Part shown: positions 17,297 through 27,052 of the stretch, piece after piece
How the letters are laid out: each line of letters starts with the position of its first letter
Position numbering within the stretch: the first letter of the stretch is position 1
Assembly: GCF_014206815.1 (NCBI RefSeq)
Contig: NZ_JACHNP010000002.1
Coordinates: 434,001 to 498,000, forward strand
Source of the DNA: Xanthomonas sp. F10
GTDB lineage: Bacteria; Pseudomonadota; Gammaproteobacteria; Xanthomonadales; Xanthomonadaceae
Length of the DNA stretch: 64,000 nt
Direction of reading: 5' to 3'
Notes under the pieces: generated by a model
What the model was told of the DNA's origin: nothing
Database searches by the model: none
The model's input: the letters and a program-made list of their open reading frames with translations, nothing else
Translations under genes and position numbers: made by a program

Positions 17297-17479
17297 GCAG
17301 GGGGTCGCTTGCGCCAAGAGAGCCGCAGTGTAGGTGCGTCGGGCATGGCGGAAGAGTGAACGCCGCGCGGGTGGTGGGGGACCGGATGACTTCGCGACGC
17401 CTGCACGGGCGATGCGGCACGCTGCACCGGCGCCGCCGCCGCTGCGGCCGACGGAGTTCCTGCCCGCGATGCCCGCTGC

Positions 17480-18781
17480 ATGATTCGATCACTCAGGTTC
17501 GCTTGCGTTGCGCGTCGTCGCGGCGCCGGCCTGCTGTTGGCCGCACTGCTGGCCAGTGCCGCAGCCGACGCCGCGCCGGCGCCGGCCGACCAGGCCAGCG
17601 CGACCTGCCTGGCCGCGCTGCTGGAGCGGCTGGGCTGGCGCATCGGCAGCACCGCCGCCGCCCAGCCGCAGATCGCGGCCGGCGCGCCGTGCCAGCGCGG
17701 TTCGCTGGCCGAGGCGCAGGCGCACGGCGATCTGCAGGTGGCCTTGCCCGCTGCCTGGAACGACGCGCAGCGTCGCCAGGCGCTGCGCGCCTTGCTGGAC
17801 ACGCCGGCGACGCAGTGCGGCTATTTCCTGCAACTGGGCACGGCCACGACGCGCGCGGTCACGCGGCTGCAGGACAATCCCGGCTATCGCTTCTCGGCGC
17901 TGCAGCTGGGCTGGATCGGCTTCGGCCTGCGCGGCGCGCAGGCGCAGGGCTGGGAGCGCTTCCGCAGCTTCGGCCGCGGCTATCGCCCGGCAGGCGGCAA
18001 TGCGCAGGCGATCGAGACGTTCTACAGCGGCCATGTGCGTTCGGAATGCGGCGTCGGCCGGCAGATCGCGCAATTGGCCACGCAGCGCGAACTGTATGGC
18101 GATGCCGCGTTCGATCGTGCGTTCAGCGCCGACGAACTGTCGATCGGCACCTTCCTGACCCTGCACGACACCGACAGCGTCCTGCTCGGCGCGCACGCCG
18201 GCGACTTCTTCGCCGACGGCAAGGCGGCCAAGACCGCGCAACGCGGCCGTGCCGCCTTCCTCGGCGCGCCGGGCTACATCGTGCACGTGTTCGAACGCCG
18301 CTACCTGGACGACATCAACAACCAGGCGGAGAACTTCGTGGTCGCCGCGGTCAGCGCCGAGGCCGCCGCCGCGCTGCGCACGCACGGTGGCTTCGCGTAC
18401 TACGACGGCCAGAACCGGCGCATCTGGGAACTGGCGCGGGCGCTGCGCGGTCCCGGGCGCGAACGCTTCGAGCGCCTGCTGTACGATCGCGACCCGGCGC
18501 TGCGCGCACGCCTGGATCCCGCGCAGCAGGCCGTGCTCGCGCAACTGGACGCCCTGCTCGACGATCCGTTCTACCGCGGCTTTCAGGTCTACGTGCATCC
18601 CAAGGGCGTCAAGCCGATCGGCTACCACGTGGTGCGGCTGCTGGACCGCAATCCGCGCACGCCGTTCGCGGTCGAACTGACCCTGCACAACCTGCACACC
18701 ACGCTGTACCGGCGCTGGCGCGACCTGCAACTGCGCGACTGCGCGCAGGCGCCGGTGCCGGCCGCCGCAGCGGCGCCTTAG
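17480..18781 (+). CDS. Secreted protein with Tgl-type transglutaminase-like core (putative)
   Basis: A 433-residue exported protein (signal peptide 1-31, ending ADA-A). I do not recognise it as a named family, but the central part resembles bacillar spore transglutaminase Tgl. FYSGHVRSECGVGRQI (181-196) has the adjacent Glu-Cys of the Tgl active site (Glu189, Cys190), followed by a LYGDAAFDRAFSADEL helix, a GAPGYIVHV strand resembling Tgl's LGDCLYF, and NNQAENFVV (280-288), where Tgl has the W-X-GENVIL active-site glutamate (here Glu284). This would make it a periplasmic or secreted protein cross-linking or acyl-transfer enzyme. The N-terminal 170 and C-terminal 140 residues have no match I can name. 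It is transcribed divergently from the SDR gene. Confidence 0.5.
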   Translation: MIRSLRFACVARRRGAGLLLAALLASAAADAAPAPADQASATCLAALLERLGWRIGSTAAAQPQIAAGAPCQRGSLAEAQAHGDLQVALPAAWNDAQRRQALRALLDTPATQCGYFLQLGTATTRAVTRLQDNPGYRFSALQLGWIGFGLRGAQAQGWERFRSFGRGYRPAGGNAQAIETFYSGHVRSECGVGRQIAQLATQRELYGDAAFDRAFSADELSIGTFLTLHDTDSVLLGAHAGDFFADGKAAKTAQRGRAAFLGAPGYIVHVFERRYLDDINNQAENFVVAAVSAEAAAALRTHGGFAYYDGQNRRIWELARALRGPGRERFERLLYDRDPALRARLDPAQQAVLAQLDALLDDPFYRGFQVYVHPKGVKPIGYHVVRLLDRNPRTPFAVELTLHNLHTTLYRRWRDLQLRDCAQAPVPAAAAAP

Positions 18782-18850
18782 CTGCGCGTCACGTCGGCGC
18801 CGCCGCTTCGTGAGACCCTAACCCTCCTTTTTTCGAACCGGGAACGACGC

Positions 18851-19795
<945 letters not shown>

Positions 19796-19805
19796 CCCGC
19801 GCCGC

Positions 19806-20846
19806 TCAGTCCAGCGTCACGCTGCAGCCGGAGGCGGCGCTGCGCACGCCCGCCTCCAGCAGCCGCATCACCGCCAGCGCCTGCGCCGCATCCACCGGCG
19901 CAGGCCCGCGCCCGGCCAGCGCTTCGCGAAAGGCCGCATAGCAGTCGCGGTAATCGCCGCGGTGTGCGGGCAGGGTCTGTACCGAATGCGTGCCGTCGGC
20001 GCCGACCAGACGCAGTTGGCCGGGCAGGGGATCCTCGCCCCACTCCGCTGCGCCCGGCGCCACGCCCGCGCGCAACTGCGCTTCCTGCGTGTCCAGGCCG
20101 TGCTTGAGATAGCTGCCGCCGCTGCCGTGGATCGCGAAGCGCAGCCCGTTCGCGGCGACCAGCGAGCCGGCATGCAGCACCACCAGCAGCCGCGGATAGC
20201 GCAGGACCGCATGCACGTAGTCCACCGTCTGTGCGCCGGGGCGCTGCAGTGCCAGGTCGGCCTGCACCGCCTGCGGCGGCCCGAATAGTTGCAGCGCCTG
20301 GTCGAGCAGGTGCGGCCCCAGGTCGAACCACAGCCCGGAGCCGGGCAGGGCGTGCTCGCGCCAGCGGTCGCCCACCTGCGGGCGATGGCGGTCGAAGTGC
20401 GAATGGAACTCGGCGATCTCGCCCAGCGTGCCGGCTTCCAGCAACGCGCGCACACCGAGGAAGTCGCCGTCCCAGCGCCGGTTCTGGAACACGCTGACGA
20501 TGCGGCCGGCCCGCTGCGCCTGCTCGAGCACCTGCTGCGCTTCGGCCACGTCCAGGGTGAACGGCTTGTCCACCAGCACGTGCTTGCCGTGCGCCAGCGC
20601 GGCCAGCGCCAGCGGCGCGTGGGTCTGGTTGGGCGTGGCGACCACCACGGCGTCGATCTGCGGATCGGCGAAGGCCTGCGCCGCATCGGCGAGCACATGC
20701 GCCTGCGGCCAGGCCGCGTTCACGGCGTCGGCCTGGCGCGAGACCACGGTGTGCAGGCGCAGGCCGGGCGTGTGGGCGATCAGCGGTGCATGGAAGGTAC
20801 GGCCGACATAGCCGAAGCCGAGCAGGGCGAGATTGAAGTCGGACAT
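19806..20846 (-). CDS. Gfo/Idh/MocA-family oxidoreductase
   Basis: A 346-residue NAD(P)-dependent dehydrogenase. The N-terminal Rossmann domain shows LALLGFGYVGRTFHAPLI, VVVATPNQTHAPLALAAL and the EKP-type catalytic motif as VDKPFTL (residues 92-98); the C-terminal half is the alpha/beta Gfo/MocA substrate domain with FQNRRWDGDFLG, SGLWFDLGPHLLDQALQLFG and the catalytic-type DLGPH aspartate and histidine. Closest in pattern to YdgJ/scyllo-inositol-dehydrogenase-like proteins, but the substrate is unassigned. Start at 20846 (MSDFNLALLG); 22 further in-frame codons upstream are Arg-rich and unlikely to be translated. Confidence 0.9.
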   Translation of the reverse strand: MSDFNLALLGFGYVGRTFHAPLIAHTPGLRLHTVVSRQADAVNAAWPQAHVLADAAQAFADPQIDAVVVATPNQTHAPLALAALAHGKHVLVDKPFTLDVAEAQQVLEQAQRAGRIVSVFQNRRWDGDFLGVRALLEAGTLGEIAEFHSHFDRHRPQVGDRWREHALPGSGLWFDLGPHLLDQALQLFGPPQAVQADLALQRPGAQTVDYVHAVLRYPRLLVVLHAGSLVAANGLRFAIHGSGGSYLKHGLDTQEAQLRAGVAPGAAEWGEDPLPGQLRLVGADGTHSVQTLPAHRGDYRDCYAAFREALAGRGPAPVDAAQALAVMRLLEAGVRSAASGCSVTLD

Positions 20847-20991
20847 GGGGCGCGGGCGAGTGCGACGGGAATCCAGTATCGCGCGGCCCATGTCGGCGGA
20901 TTGCGCATTCACGCTGCGGCGATTTCGCGGTCACGCCGCCTGTACGACGGCGTGGTGGAGACTGCGCGCACCTTCAGCGGAGGAAGACACG

Positions 20992-21408
20992 ATGAAAACG
21001 ATCAATGCACGCACCCTGCTTGGCGCCACCCTGGTGGCCGGTTTTGCGTTCGGCGCGGGCCAGGCGTTCGCGGCCGGCCAGTCCACCGGCGCCAAGGACC
21101 ACGGCACCATGGGCCAGCAGGACACCATGCAGCACGACACGACCGCCCACGAGGCAGGCCACCACGACTCCAAGGAGCCGGTCACCGACACCTGGATCAC
21201 CACCAAGGTGAAGGCCGATCTGCTGGCGACCAAGAACGTGTCGGGCACCGAGATCAAGGTCGATACCGTCAACGGCACGGTCAAGCTGTCGGGCGCGGTC
21301 GCGACCAAGGCGGAGAAGGACAAGGCCGTGGCGGTCGCCAAGAAGATCGACGGGGTCAAGAAGGTGGATGCGACCGACCTGAAGGTCAGCGCGGCTGCCA
21401 AGAAGTAA
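20992..21408 (+). CDS. Periplasmic BON-domain protein
   Basis: A 138-residue exported protein: signal peptide 1-26 (ends AFA-A), a His/Asp/Ser-rich linker (27-60) that could bind metal, and one BON domain (62-132: DTWITTKVKADLLATKNVSGTEIKVDTVNGTVKLSGAV...). The single BON domain is as in the halves of OsmY, which protects the envelope under osmotic stress. GGAGGAAG precedes the ATG at 20992. Tandem hairpins terminate the transcript at 21426-21499. A stress or envelope-stability role is inferred from the domain only. Confidence 0.87.
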   Translation: MKTINARTLLGATLVAGFAFGAGQAFAAGQSTGAKDHGTMGQQDTMQHDTTAHEAGHHDSKEPVTDTWITTKVKADLLATKNVSGTEIKVDTVNGTVKLSGAVATKAEKDKAVAVAKKIDGVKKVDATDLKVSAAAKK

Positions 21409-21425
21409 GTAGCGCGATCCGCGGC

Positions 21426-21499
21426 CGCGGGTGGGGATGCGACGAGGCGCCCCACCCGCGACACCGGCCATGGCGCACCCTGCGGGGTGCGTTTTTTTT
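21426..21499 (+). terminator. Double hairpin terminator after BON gene
   Basis: An upstream hairpin with 11-base perfect arms (CGCGGGTGGGG 21426-21436 / CCCCACCCGCG 21450-21460) is followed by CGCACCC (21474-21480) / GGGTGCG (21485-21491) with a tetraloop and an eight-base T tract (21492-21499). Confidence 0.92.
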
Positions 21500-21597
21500 G
21501 GTGGATGCCGAAGAAATTGAGACGCGCATAACATTTCGCGTCGCTTTGACACCGGTTCGGACATCATCCCTTCATGTTCCTCAACGGATCACGCGCG

Positions 21598-21942
21598 ATG
21601 TTGGACACCCAACCCCACCCGGCCGCGGGGCATGCGGCCGCAGCCGCCGAGGCGCTGGGCGCCGCGCTGTCCGGCCATGCGGCGCAGGGGTCGCCGCTGC
21701 TGGCCGCGGTACGCCGGCTCGAGGCGCAGTTGAGCATGCTGTTGACCACCTTCCACGACGATGCCGGTTTCTGGCCCGCCTTCTCGTCGCTGATGCAGGA
21801 ACTGGATCAGGGCCTGAGCCAGTCCGAGCGCCGGCGCCTGCGCAGCCATGCCGATTTCCTGCTGGTCCGCGCCGGCATGCCGGCCTGGGCGCTGGTCGGC
21901 ACCCAGGCCGGTCCAGCCGCCCGCGTGGCGCGCCAGCCCTGA
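21598..21942 (+). CDS. Small conserved-type hypothetical protein
   Basis: A 114-residue protein (122 if the ATG at 21574 is used) with no signal peptide or membrane segment. It is helical and Ala-rich in the first half, followed by LEAQLSMLLTTFHDDAGFWPAFSSLMQELDQGL and a Ser-Glu-Arg-Arg-Arg-rich helix. Codon use matches neighbouring real genes and the other frames are poor, which supports coding. It precedes the signalling cluster by 199 bp on the same strand, but nothing ties it to that function. I do not recognise the family. Confidence 0.55.
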   Translation: MLDTQPHPAAGHAAAAAEALGAALSGHAAQGSPLLAAVRRLEAQLSMLLTTFHDDAGFWPAFSSLMQELDQGLSQSERRRLRSHADFLLVRAGMPAWALVGTQAGPAARVARQP

Positions 21943-22141
21943 GCGCCGCGCGTACGTGGCGCTCCTGCCGGCGGCCGGGGGCCGCTGGCGTGGACGCGTG
22001 CGCGAAGTGGGATAGAGTCCATGCCGTTGGCGCGATCGGGGTGTCGCGCTCCCGCTGAATAATTCATCTGCTGCCGGGGAAGATGGGCGACAATGCGCGC
22101 CCGCGATGGCCGCAGCCGTTTCTCCTTCTGACGCACCCGCT

Positions 22142-23953
22142 ATGCAGACCATCGCCAAACACGATGCTTGGGACCGCTGGCGCCTGCCGCTGCTGGCATT
22201 GGCCGTCGTCCTGATCGTCATCCTGCCCTCGCTGCTGCTGCGGCAGATGAATGCCAGCACCCTGCGTGCCGCCGACTGGGTCGGCCACAGCCAGGAGGTG
22301 ACCGCCACGCTGAACGCGATGGAGGCGGACATGCGCGACATGGAGTCGGCGGCGATGGCAATGTCGCATGGCGTGCAGTCGCCGATCCTGACTGCGCGCC
22401 TCAAGGACGCGCGCGTGTCGTTGCAGCCGTCCATCGCCCACTTGGCCGAACTCACCCGCGACAACCCCGACCAGCAGATCCGCATCGGCCGCCTGCAGAG
22501 CACGCTGGAACGGCGCGGCCTGATCGCCGAGCGGATCGCGCAGACGCGCGATCCGGACCGGATCCGCGCGCTGATCCAGGACATGACCGCCGACAATCCG
22601 GTGCGCGGCCTGATCGCCGAACTGCAGCGCCGCGAGGACGAACTGTTGACCGAGCGCACCGCCGACGCCGAACAGCGTCGCATGGTCGCCTCGATGGTCA
22701 GCTGGGCCTCGCTGGTGGTGCAGTTGCTGCTGCTGGGCCTGGTGATCTGGCTGCTGCAGCGGCAGATCGGCCGGCGCCTGGATGCCGAGCGCCACATGCT
22801 GCGCGCCAACGGCCGCGCCGCGGCGGTGCTGCAGACCGTGCGCGAGCCCATCGTGCTGCTCGACGGCAGCCAGCGCATGCTGATGCACAACACCGCCTTC
22901 GCCGAACTGTACGGGATGGACCTGGCCGATCCGCCGAAGATGCTGGCCGATGTGGGCCACGGCGTCTGGCAGGATCCGATCATCGTCCAGCGCCTGGCCG
23001 ACGTGCTGCTGCGCGGACGCGAATTGTGGGATTTCGAGCACGAACAACTCGGCGCGGACGGGGTACCAAGGACCATGCTGCTGAATGCGCGGCGCATGCC
23101 GCTGCCCGACAGCGAGGATGAAGTGGTCTTGATGACGGTCAGCGACATCACCCTGCAGAAGACGGCGCAACAGCGCATCCAGGAACTGAACCGGCAACTG
23201 GAGGGCAAGGTCGAGCAGGTGTCGGAGGTCAATCGCGAGTTGGAGGCGTTCAGCTATTCGGTCTCGCACGATCTGCGCGCGCCGCTGCGCCATGTCGCCG
23301 GCTTCGCCGACAAGCTGGCGCGCCACCTGGGCGACGGCGCCGACGAGAAGAGCCGGCACTATCTCGAGGTGATCGGCACCTCGGCGCGGCGCATGGCCTC
23401 GCTGATCGACGACCTGCTGGTGTATTCGCGCCTGGGCCGCAGCGCGCTGCGCCTGCAGGCGGTGGACATGCAGTCGCTGGTGGCGGAGACGCGCTCGGTG
23501 CTCGACGCCAACTATCAGTCCGAGCACGGCGGCAGCGGCCACCGCATCGAATGGAACATCGCGCCGCTGCCGATCCTGGTGGCCGACGAGAACATGATGC
23601 GGCAGCTGTGGCTGAACCTGCTCGGCAACGCAGTCAAGTACAGCGCCAAGCGCGAGGTCGCGCAGATCGAGGTCGGCTACCAGGTGCAGCCGGACGGCAG
23701 CCATCACTTCAGCGTGCGCGATAATGGCGCCGGCTTCGACATGACCTACGCGGCCAAGCTGTTCGGCGTGTTCCAGCGCCTGCACAAGGCCAGCGAGTAT
23801 TCCGGTACCGGCATCGGCCTGGCCAGCGTGCGCCGCGTGCTGGCCCGCCATGGCGGCCATATCTGGGCCGAGTCCGCCCCCGACCAGGGCGCCACCTTCC
23901 ACTTCGTCTTGCCCCCGGCGCCCGAAACGCCCTCTACCGAGTTCATTGCATGA
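22142..23953 (+). CDS. Membrane sensor histidine kinase with PAS domain
   Basis: A 603-residue inner-membrane kinase. A first membrane helix (15-34) and a second (about 186-206) bracket a 150-residue helical periplasmic sensor of CHASE3-like character. Then come a linker, a PAS domain (about 229-338: AVLQTVREPIVLLDGSQRMLMHN...), a coiled coil, the HisKA H-box FSYSVSHDLRAPLRHV (phospho-acceptor His376) and an HATPase domain with NLLGNAVKYS, DNGAGFDM and GTGIGLASV boxes. H-box wording is that of phytochrome-type kinases. Start 22142 is preferred to 22106 because the intervening codons (TCT, CCT, TCT) are unlike the gene. The stop overlaps the next start (ATGA). Confidence 0.92.
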   Translation: MQTIAKHDAWDRWRLPLLALAVVLIVILPSLLLRQMNASTLRAADWVGHSQEVTATLNAMEADMRDMESAAMAMSHGVQSPILTARLKDARVSLQPSIAHLAELTRDNPDQQIRIGRLQSTLERRGLIAERIAQTRDPDRIRALIQDMTADNPVRGLIAELQRREDELLTERTADAEQRRMVASMVSWASLVVQLLLLGLVIWLLQRQIGRRLDAERHMLRANGRAAAVLQTVREPIVLLDGSQRMLMHNTAFAELYGMDLADPPKMLADVGHGVWQDPIIVQRLADVLLRGRELWDFEHEQLGADGVPRTMLLNARRMPLPDSEDEVVLMTVSDITLQKTAQQRIQELNRQLEGKVEQVSEVNRELEAFSYSVSHDLRAPLRHVAGFADKLARHLGDGADEKSRHYLEVIGTSARRMASLIDDLLVYSRLGRSALRLQAVDMQSLVAETRSVLDANYQSEHGGSGHRIEWNIAPLPILVADENMMRQLWLNLLGNAVKYSAKREVAQIEVGYQVQPDGSHHFSVRDNGAGFDMTYAAKLFGVFQRLHKASEYSGTGIGLASVRRVLARHGGHIWAESAPDQGATFHFVLPPAPETPSTEFIA

Positions 23954-24390
23954 CCGCCATCCGCACCATCCTGCTTGCCGAAGACAGCCCCGCCGATGCC
24001 GAAATGGCGGTGGATGCGTTGCGCGACGCGCGCCTGGCCAACCCCATCGTGCACGTCGAGGACGGCGTCGAGGCGATGGACTATCTGCTGCGCCGCGGCG
24101 CCTACGCCGACCGCGAGGAAGGCCTGCCGGCGGTGTTGCTGCTGGACATCAAGATGCCGCGCATGGACGGCCTGGAAGTGCTCAAGCTGGTGCGCAGCGA
24201 CGAGTCGCTCAAGCGCCTGCCGGTGGTGATCCTGTCGTCCTCGCGCGAGGAAAGCGACCTGGCCCGCAGCTGGGACCTGGGCGTGAACGCCTATGTGGTC
24301 AAGCCGGTGGACGTGGACCAGTTCTTCACCGCGGTGAAGACCCTGGGCACCTTCTGGGCGCTGATCAACCAGGCGCCGGACAAAGAGTAA
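23950..24390 (+). CDS. Single-domain response regulator (Rcp1-like)
   Basis: A 146-residue stand-alone receiver domain with no output domain. Asp11-Asp12-type acid pair appears as AEDSPADAEMA, the phospho-acceptor is Asp66 in LLLDIKMPRMDG, Ser/Thr switch in VILSSSREESD and the conserved Lys in VVKPVD. The extra insert DYLLRRGAYADREEGLPA is typical of Rcp1-type regulators that partner phytochrome-like kinases. ATGA overlap with the upstream kinase indicates translational coupling, so that kinase is the probable donor. The signal may pass on by protein contact or phosphorelay to the next gene, which starts 6 bp downstream. Confidence 0.93.
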   Translation: MTAIRTILLAEDSPADAEMAVDALRDARLANPIVHVEDGVEAMDYLLRRGAYADREEGLPAVLLLDIKMPRMDGLEVLKLVRSDESLKRLPVVILSSSREESDLARSWDLGVNAYVVKPVDVDQFFTAVKTLGTFWALINQAPDKE

Positions 24391-24396
24391 GCGCGC

Positions 24397-25911
24397 ATGC
24401 CCACCACCGGCCCCAGGCTTGGCCCGATCCGGATCCTCATGGTCGAGGATTCGCCGGAGGATGCCGAGCTGCTGTCCGACCAGTTGCTGGACGCCGGCCT
24501 GGAGGCGACGTTCCGCCGTGTGGAAAGCGAACCGACGCTGCGCGAGGCGCTCGGCGATTTCGCCCCGGACATCGTGCTGTCGGATCTGAGCATGCCCGGG
24601 TTCTCCGGGCACGAGGCGCTGCGGGTGGTGCGTGAGGACGGCAACGCCGTTCCCTTCATCTTCGTCTCCGGCACCATCGGCGAGGAGACCGCGGTGGAGG
24701 CGCTGCGCGACGGCGCCAACGACTACATCATCAAGCACAACCCGACCCGCCTGCCGTCGGCGGTGGCGCGGGCGATCCGCGAGGCCCGCACCGAGCGCGA
24801 GCGGCAGCGGGTGGAGCGCGAACTGATGCGCGCGCAGCGGCTGGAGAGCCTGGCCCTGCTCGCCGCCGGCCTCAGCCACGACCTGCGCAACATCCTGCAG
24901 CCGCTGCTGATCGTGCCGGAACTGATCGTCGGGCGCAGCGACGATCCGCAACTGCGGCACCTGGCCGACGTCATCGCCGAGTGCGGCCGGCGCGGCCATG
25001 AGATGGCCGAGTCGATGCTCTCGTTCGTGCGCGGTTCGCGCACGCCCAGCGAGCGGGTGCGCCTGGCCGAGCTGTTCCAGGCGGTGCAGATGCTGCTCAA
25101 GAGCAGCCTGCCGGAGCGGGTTTCGCTGAAGGTGGACGTGGCCGATCCGGCGCTGTCGATCGAGGCCAACTACACCGAACTGCAGCAGTGCCTGCTCAAC
25201 CTCGGCCTCAACGCGATCCAGGCGATGCCGGAGGGCGGCCAGTTGAGCCTGTCGGCGACGCCGGCGATCGGCGCCGACGGCAGCGAGCAGGTGCGCATTC
25301 TGGTCCGCGATAGCGGTATCGGCATGGATGCGGAGACCCAGGCGCGGCTGTTCAGCCCGTTCTTCACCACCAAGCCGGACGGCACCGGCCTGGGCCTGAT
25401 CTCCTGCAAGCGCATCGTCGAGAGCTATGGCGGCCGGATCGGCGTGGACAGCACGCCGGGCGAGGGCACCTGCTTCGAACTGCTGATGCCGCTGCGCACG
25501 CCGGCGCCGTCGACCGAGCCGGAGCTGTCGCTGCCGATGGGCAAGGGCCAGCGCGTGCTGCTGGTCGACGGCGAGGCCACGCGGCTGTCGCTGCTGGGCA
25601 ATGCGCTGTCCAGCCAGGGCTACCGCCCGCAGCTGGCGTCCGACGGCGCCGCGGCGCTGCGCGACGTCGAGGAGCACGGCCTGCCGGACCTGGTGATCGT
25701 CGACAGCGACATCATCCTGCTGTCGGCGGTGCGCTTGCTGCTGGCGCTACAGGACCTGGGCTACCAGGGCCCGGCGATCGTGCTCGAGGACACCGGCACC
25801 CACCTGGAACGCGACCACTTCCCCGCCGACATCGCCGTGCACGTCCTGCGCAAGCCGCTGGAAATGCAGCGCGTGTTCCGCGCCGTGGCGCATGCGCTTG
25901 AGAGTGGTTGA
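24397..25911 (+). CDS. Hybrid signalling protein REC-HisKA-HATPase-REC
   Basis: A 504-residue soluble protein with an N-terminal receiver (11-130, phospho-acceptor Asp63 in VLSDLSMPG), a coiled coil, an NtrB-like kinase with H-box LAAGLSHDLRNILQPL (His161), N box CLLNLGLNAIQAM, G boxes DSGIGMD and GTGLGLISC, and a C-terminal second receiver (about 384-500, candidate acceptor in LVIVDSDIILL; the usual metal-binding acid pair reads VDGE and is weak). No DNA-binding or enzymatic output domain is present. With the two preceding genes it forms a kinase-receiver-hybrid cascade whose final target must be encoded elsewhere. Ends at the first heptamer cassette. Confidence 0.9.
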   Translation: MPTTGPRLGPIRILMVEDSPEDAELLSDQLLDAGLEATFRRVESEPTLREALGDFAPDIVLSDLSMPGFSGHEALRVVREDGNAVPFIFVSGTIGEETAVEALRDGANDYIIKHNPTRLPSAVARAIREARTERERQRVERELMRAQRLESLALLAAGLSHDLRNILQPLLIVPELIVGRSDDPQLRHLADVIAECGRRGHEMAESMLSFVRGSRTPSERVRLAELFQAVQMLLKSSLPERVSLKVDVADPALSIEANYTELQQCLLNLGLNAIQAMPEGGQLSLSATPAIGADGSEQVRILVRDSGIGMDAETQARLFSPFFTTKPDGTGLGLISCKRIVESYGGRIGVDSTPGEGTCFELLMPLRTPAPSTEPELSLPMGKGQRVLLVDGEATRLSLLGNALSSQGYRPQLASDGAAALRDVEEHGLPDLVIVDSDIILLSAVRLLLALQDLGYQGPAIVLEDTGTHLERDHFPADIAVHVLRKPLEMQRVFRAVAHALESG

Positions 25912-25916
25912 TCCAG

Positions 25917-26113
25917 GGGCTGGGATTGGGGAGTCGGGATTCGGGATTTGTTGTGAAGCCGGAATTGGGGAGTCGGGATTGGGGATTCGCCCGGGGCAAC
26001 AACAACAGCCGACGCCGCTCGCGCGCGAAGCGCAGCAACGCGCTAGGCGCGTTGTGTCAGCTCCCCAGGGATCCGCTTTTGCGAATCCCTAATCCCGACT
26101 CCCCAATCCCGGC
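25917..26113. repeat. GGGATTC heptamer cassette 1
   Basis: Left arm (25917-25990) is built of GGGATTGGGGAGTC/GGGATTC heptamers; the right arm (about 26080-26113) is the inverted form GAATCCCTAATCCC. The 90-bp core has no gene. The cassette fills the space between the convergent 3' ends of the hybrid kinase and the Anbu protease. Core edges (TTGTGAAGC on the left, ATCCGCTTTTGCGAATCCC on the right) recur in cassette 2. Confidence 0.85.
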
Positions 26114-26116
26114 GCC

Positions 26117-26956
26117 TCACTGCTGGGCTGACTGGTCTTCCGGGTCGCGACGGGCGGGGGCGCGACGGGGCGGCAGGGGCGGCAGGATGTCGCGGGTTTC
26201 GTTGTCGGGGTCGGCGGCCAGGGCCGGTTCCCAGGGGAAACGCGGCAGGGTGCGCACGGCGTTCTCCAGCTTGCGCGACCAGGTGTCGTGGATCTCGGCG
26301 TACAGCGGGGTGTCGGCTTCCAGGCGCATGCGTTCGGTCACGCGCAGGTCGTTGCGGCGGATCAGCGCCAGGTCGATCGGCATGCCCACCGACAGGTTGG
26401 AGCGGATGGTCGAGTCCAGCGACACCAGCGCGGTGCGCGCGGCGTCTTCCAGTTGCATCTCCGAGCGGATGATGCGGTCCAGGATCGGCTTGCCGTACTT
26501 GGATTCGCCGATCTGCAGGTAGGGCGTCTCCGGCGAAGTGGCGATGGCGTTGCCGAGCGGATAGATCATGTACAGCCCGGGCCGTTCGCCGGCGATCTGC
26601 CCGCCCAGGATCAGCGTCGACTGCACGTTGACGCCGCTGTGCTGGGATTGCTCGGAGAGCTTGATCTGGCTGGAGGCCAGCACTTCGCCGACATACTCGG
26701 CGACCTCGAACAGGTGACGGAAGCTGCGCAGACTGCGCGGCGCCTCGGGATCGTCGGCGTCGCGCTGCAGGCGCGAGAGGGTCAGCTGCGTGGTCGCCAG
26801 GTTGCCGGCCGACATCAATGCGAACACCGCCTGGCCCGGATACTCGAACACGTGCAGCTTGCGGTGCACGCGGACGTCGTCCAGCGAGGCGTTGGTGCGG
26901 GTGTCAGCGGCGAAGACCAGGCCTTCGTCCACTTCGATGCCGACGCAATATGTCAT
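26117..26956 (-). CDS. Anbu (ancestral beta subunit) proteasome-like protease
   Basis: A 279-residue Ntn-hydrolase of the Anbu/proteasome-type family. It begins MTYCVGIEVDEGLVFAADTRTNASLDDV: removal of Met would expose Thr as the catalytic N-terminal nucleophile, with the Asp of AADTR and the lysine of RVHRKLHVF supporting it. QSTLILGGQIAGERPGLYMIYPLGN and the STIRSNLSVGMPIDLA block match the beta-type fold. The C-terminal 50 residues are Pro/Arg-rich and unusual. In many bacteria Anbu is encoded with an ATP-grasp protein, an alpha-E protein and a transglutaminase-like protein; none is adjacent here. Divergent from folK with 96 bp between starts. Confidence 0.88.
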   Translation of the reverse strand: MTYCVGIEVDEGLVFAADTRTNASLDDVRVHRKLHVFEYPGQAVFALMSAGNLATTQLTLSRLQRDADDPEAPRSLRSFRHLFEVAEYVGEVLASSQIKLSEQSQHSGVNVQSTLILGGQIAGERPGLYMIYPLGNAIATSPETPYLQIGESKYGKPILDRIIRSEMQLEDAARTALVSLDSTIRSNLSVGMPIDLALIRRNDLRVTERMRLEADTPLYAEIHDTWSRKLENAVRTLPRFPWEPALAADPDNETRDILPPLPPRRAPARRDPEDQSAQQ

Positions 26957-27052
26957 GGCGCTGCCGAAAAACCAGGTACGTTCCGATTCTATGCGGGGGG
27001 CTCGGGCTTGGCTACCGTTGACGCTCGCCGCCGCGGCATGCGCGAATAGCGC

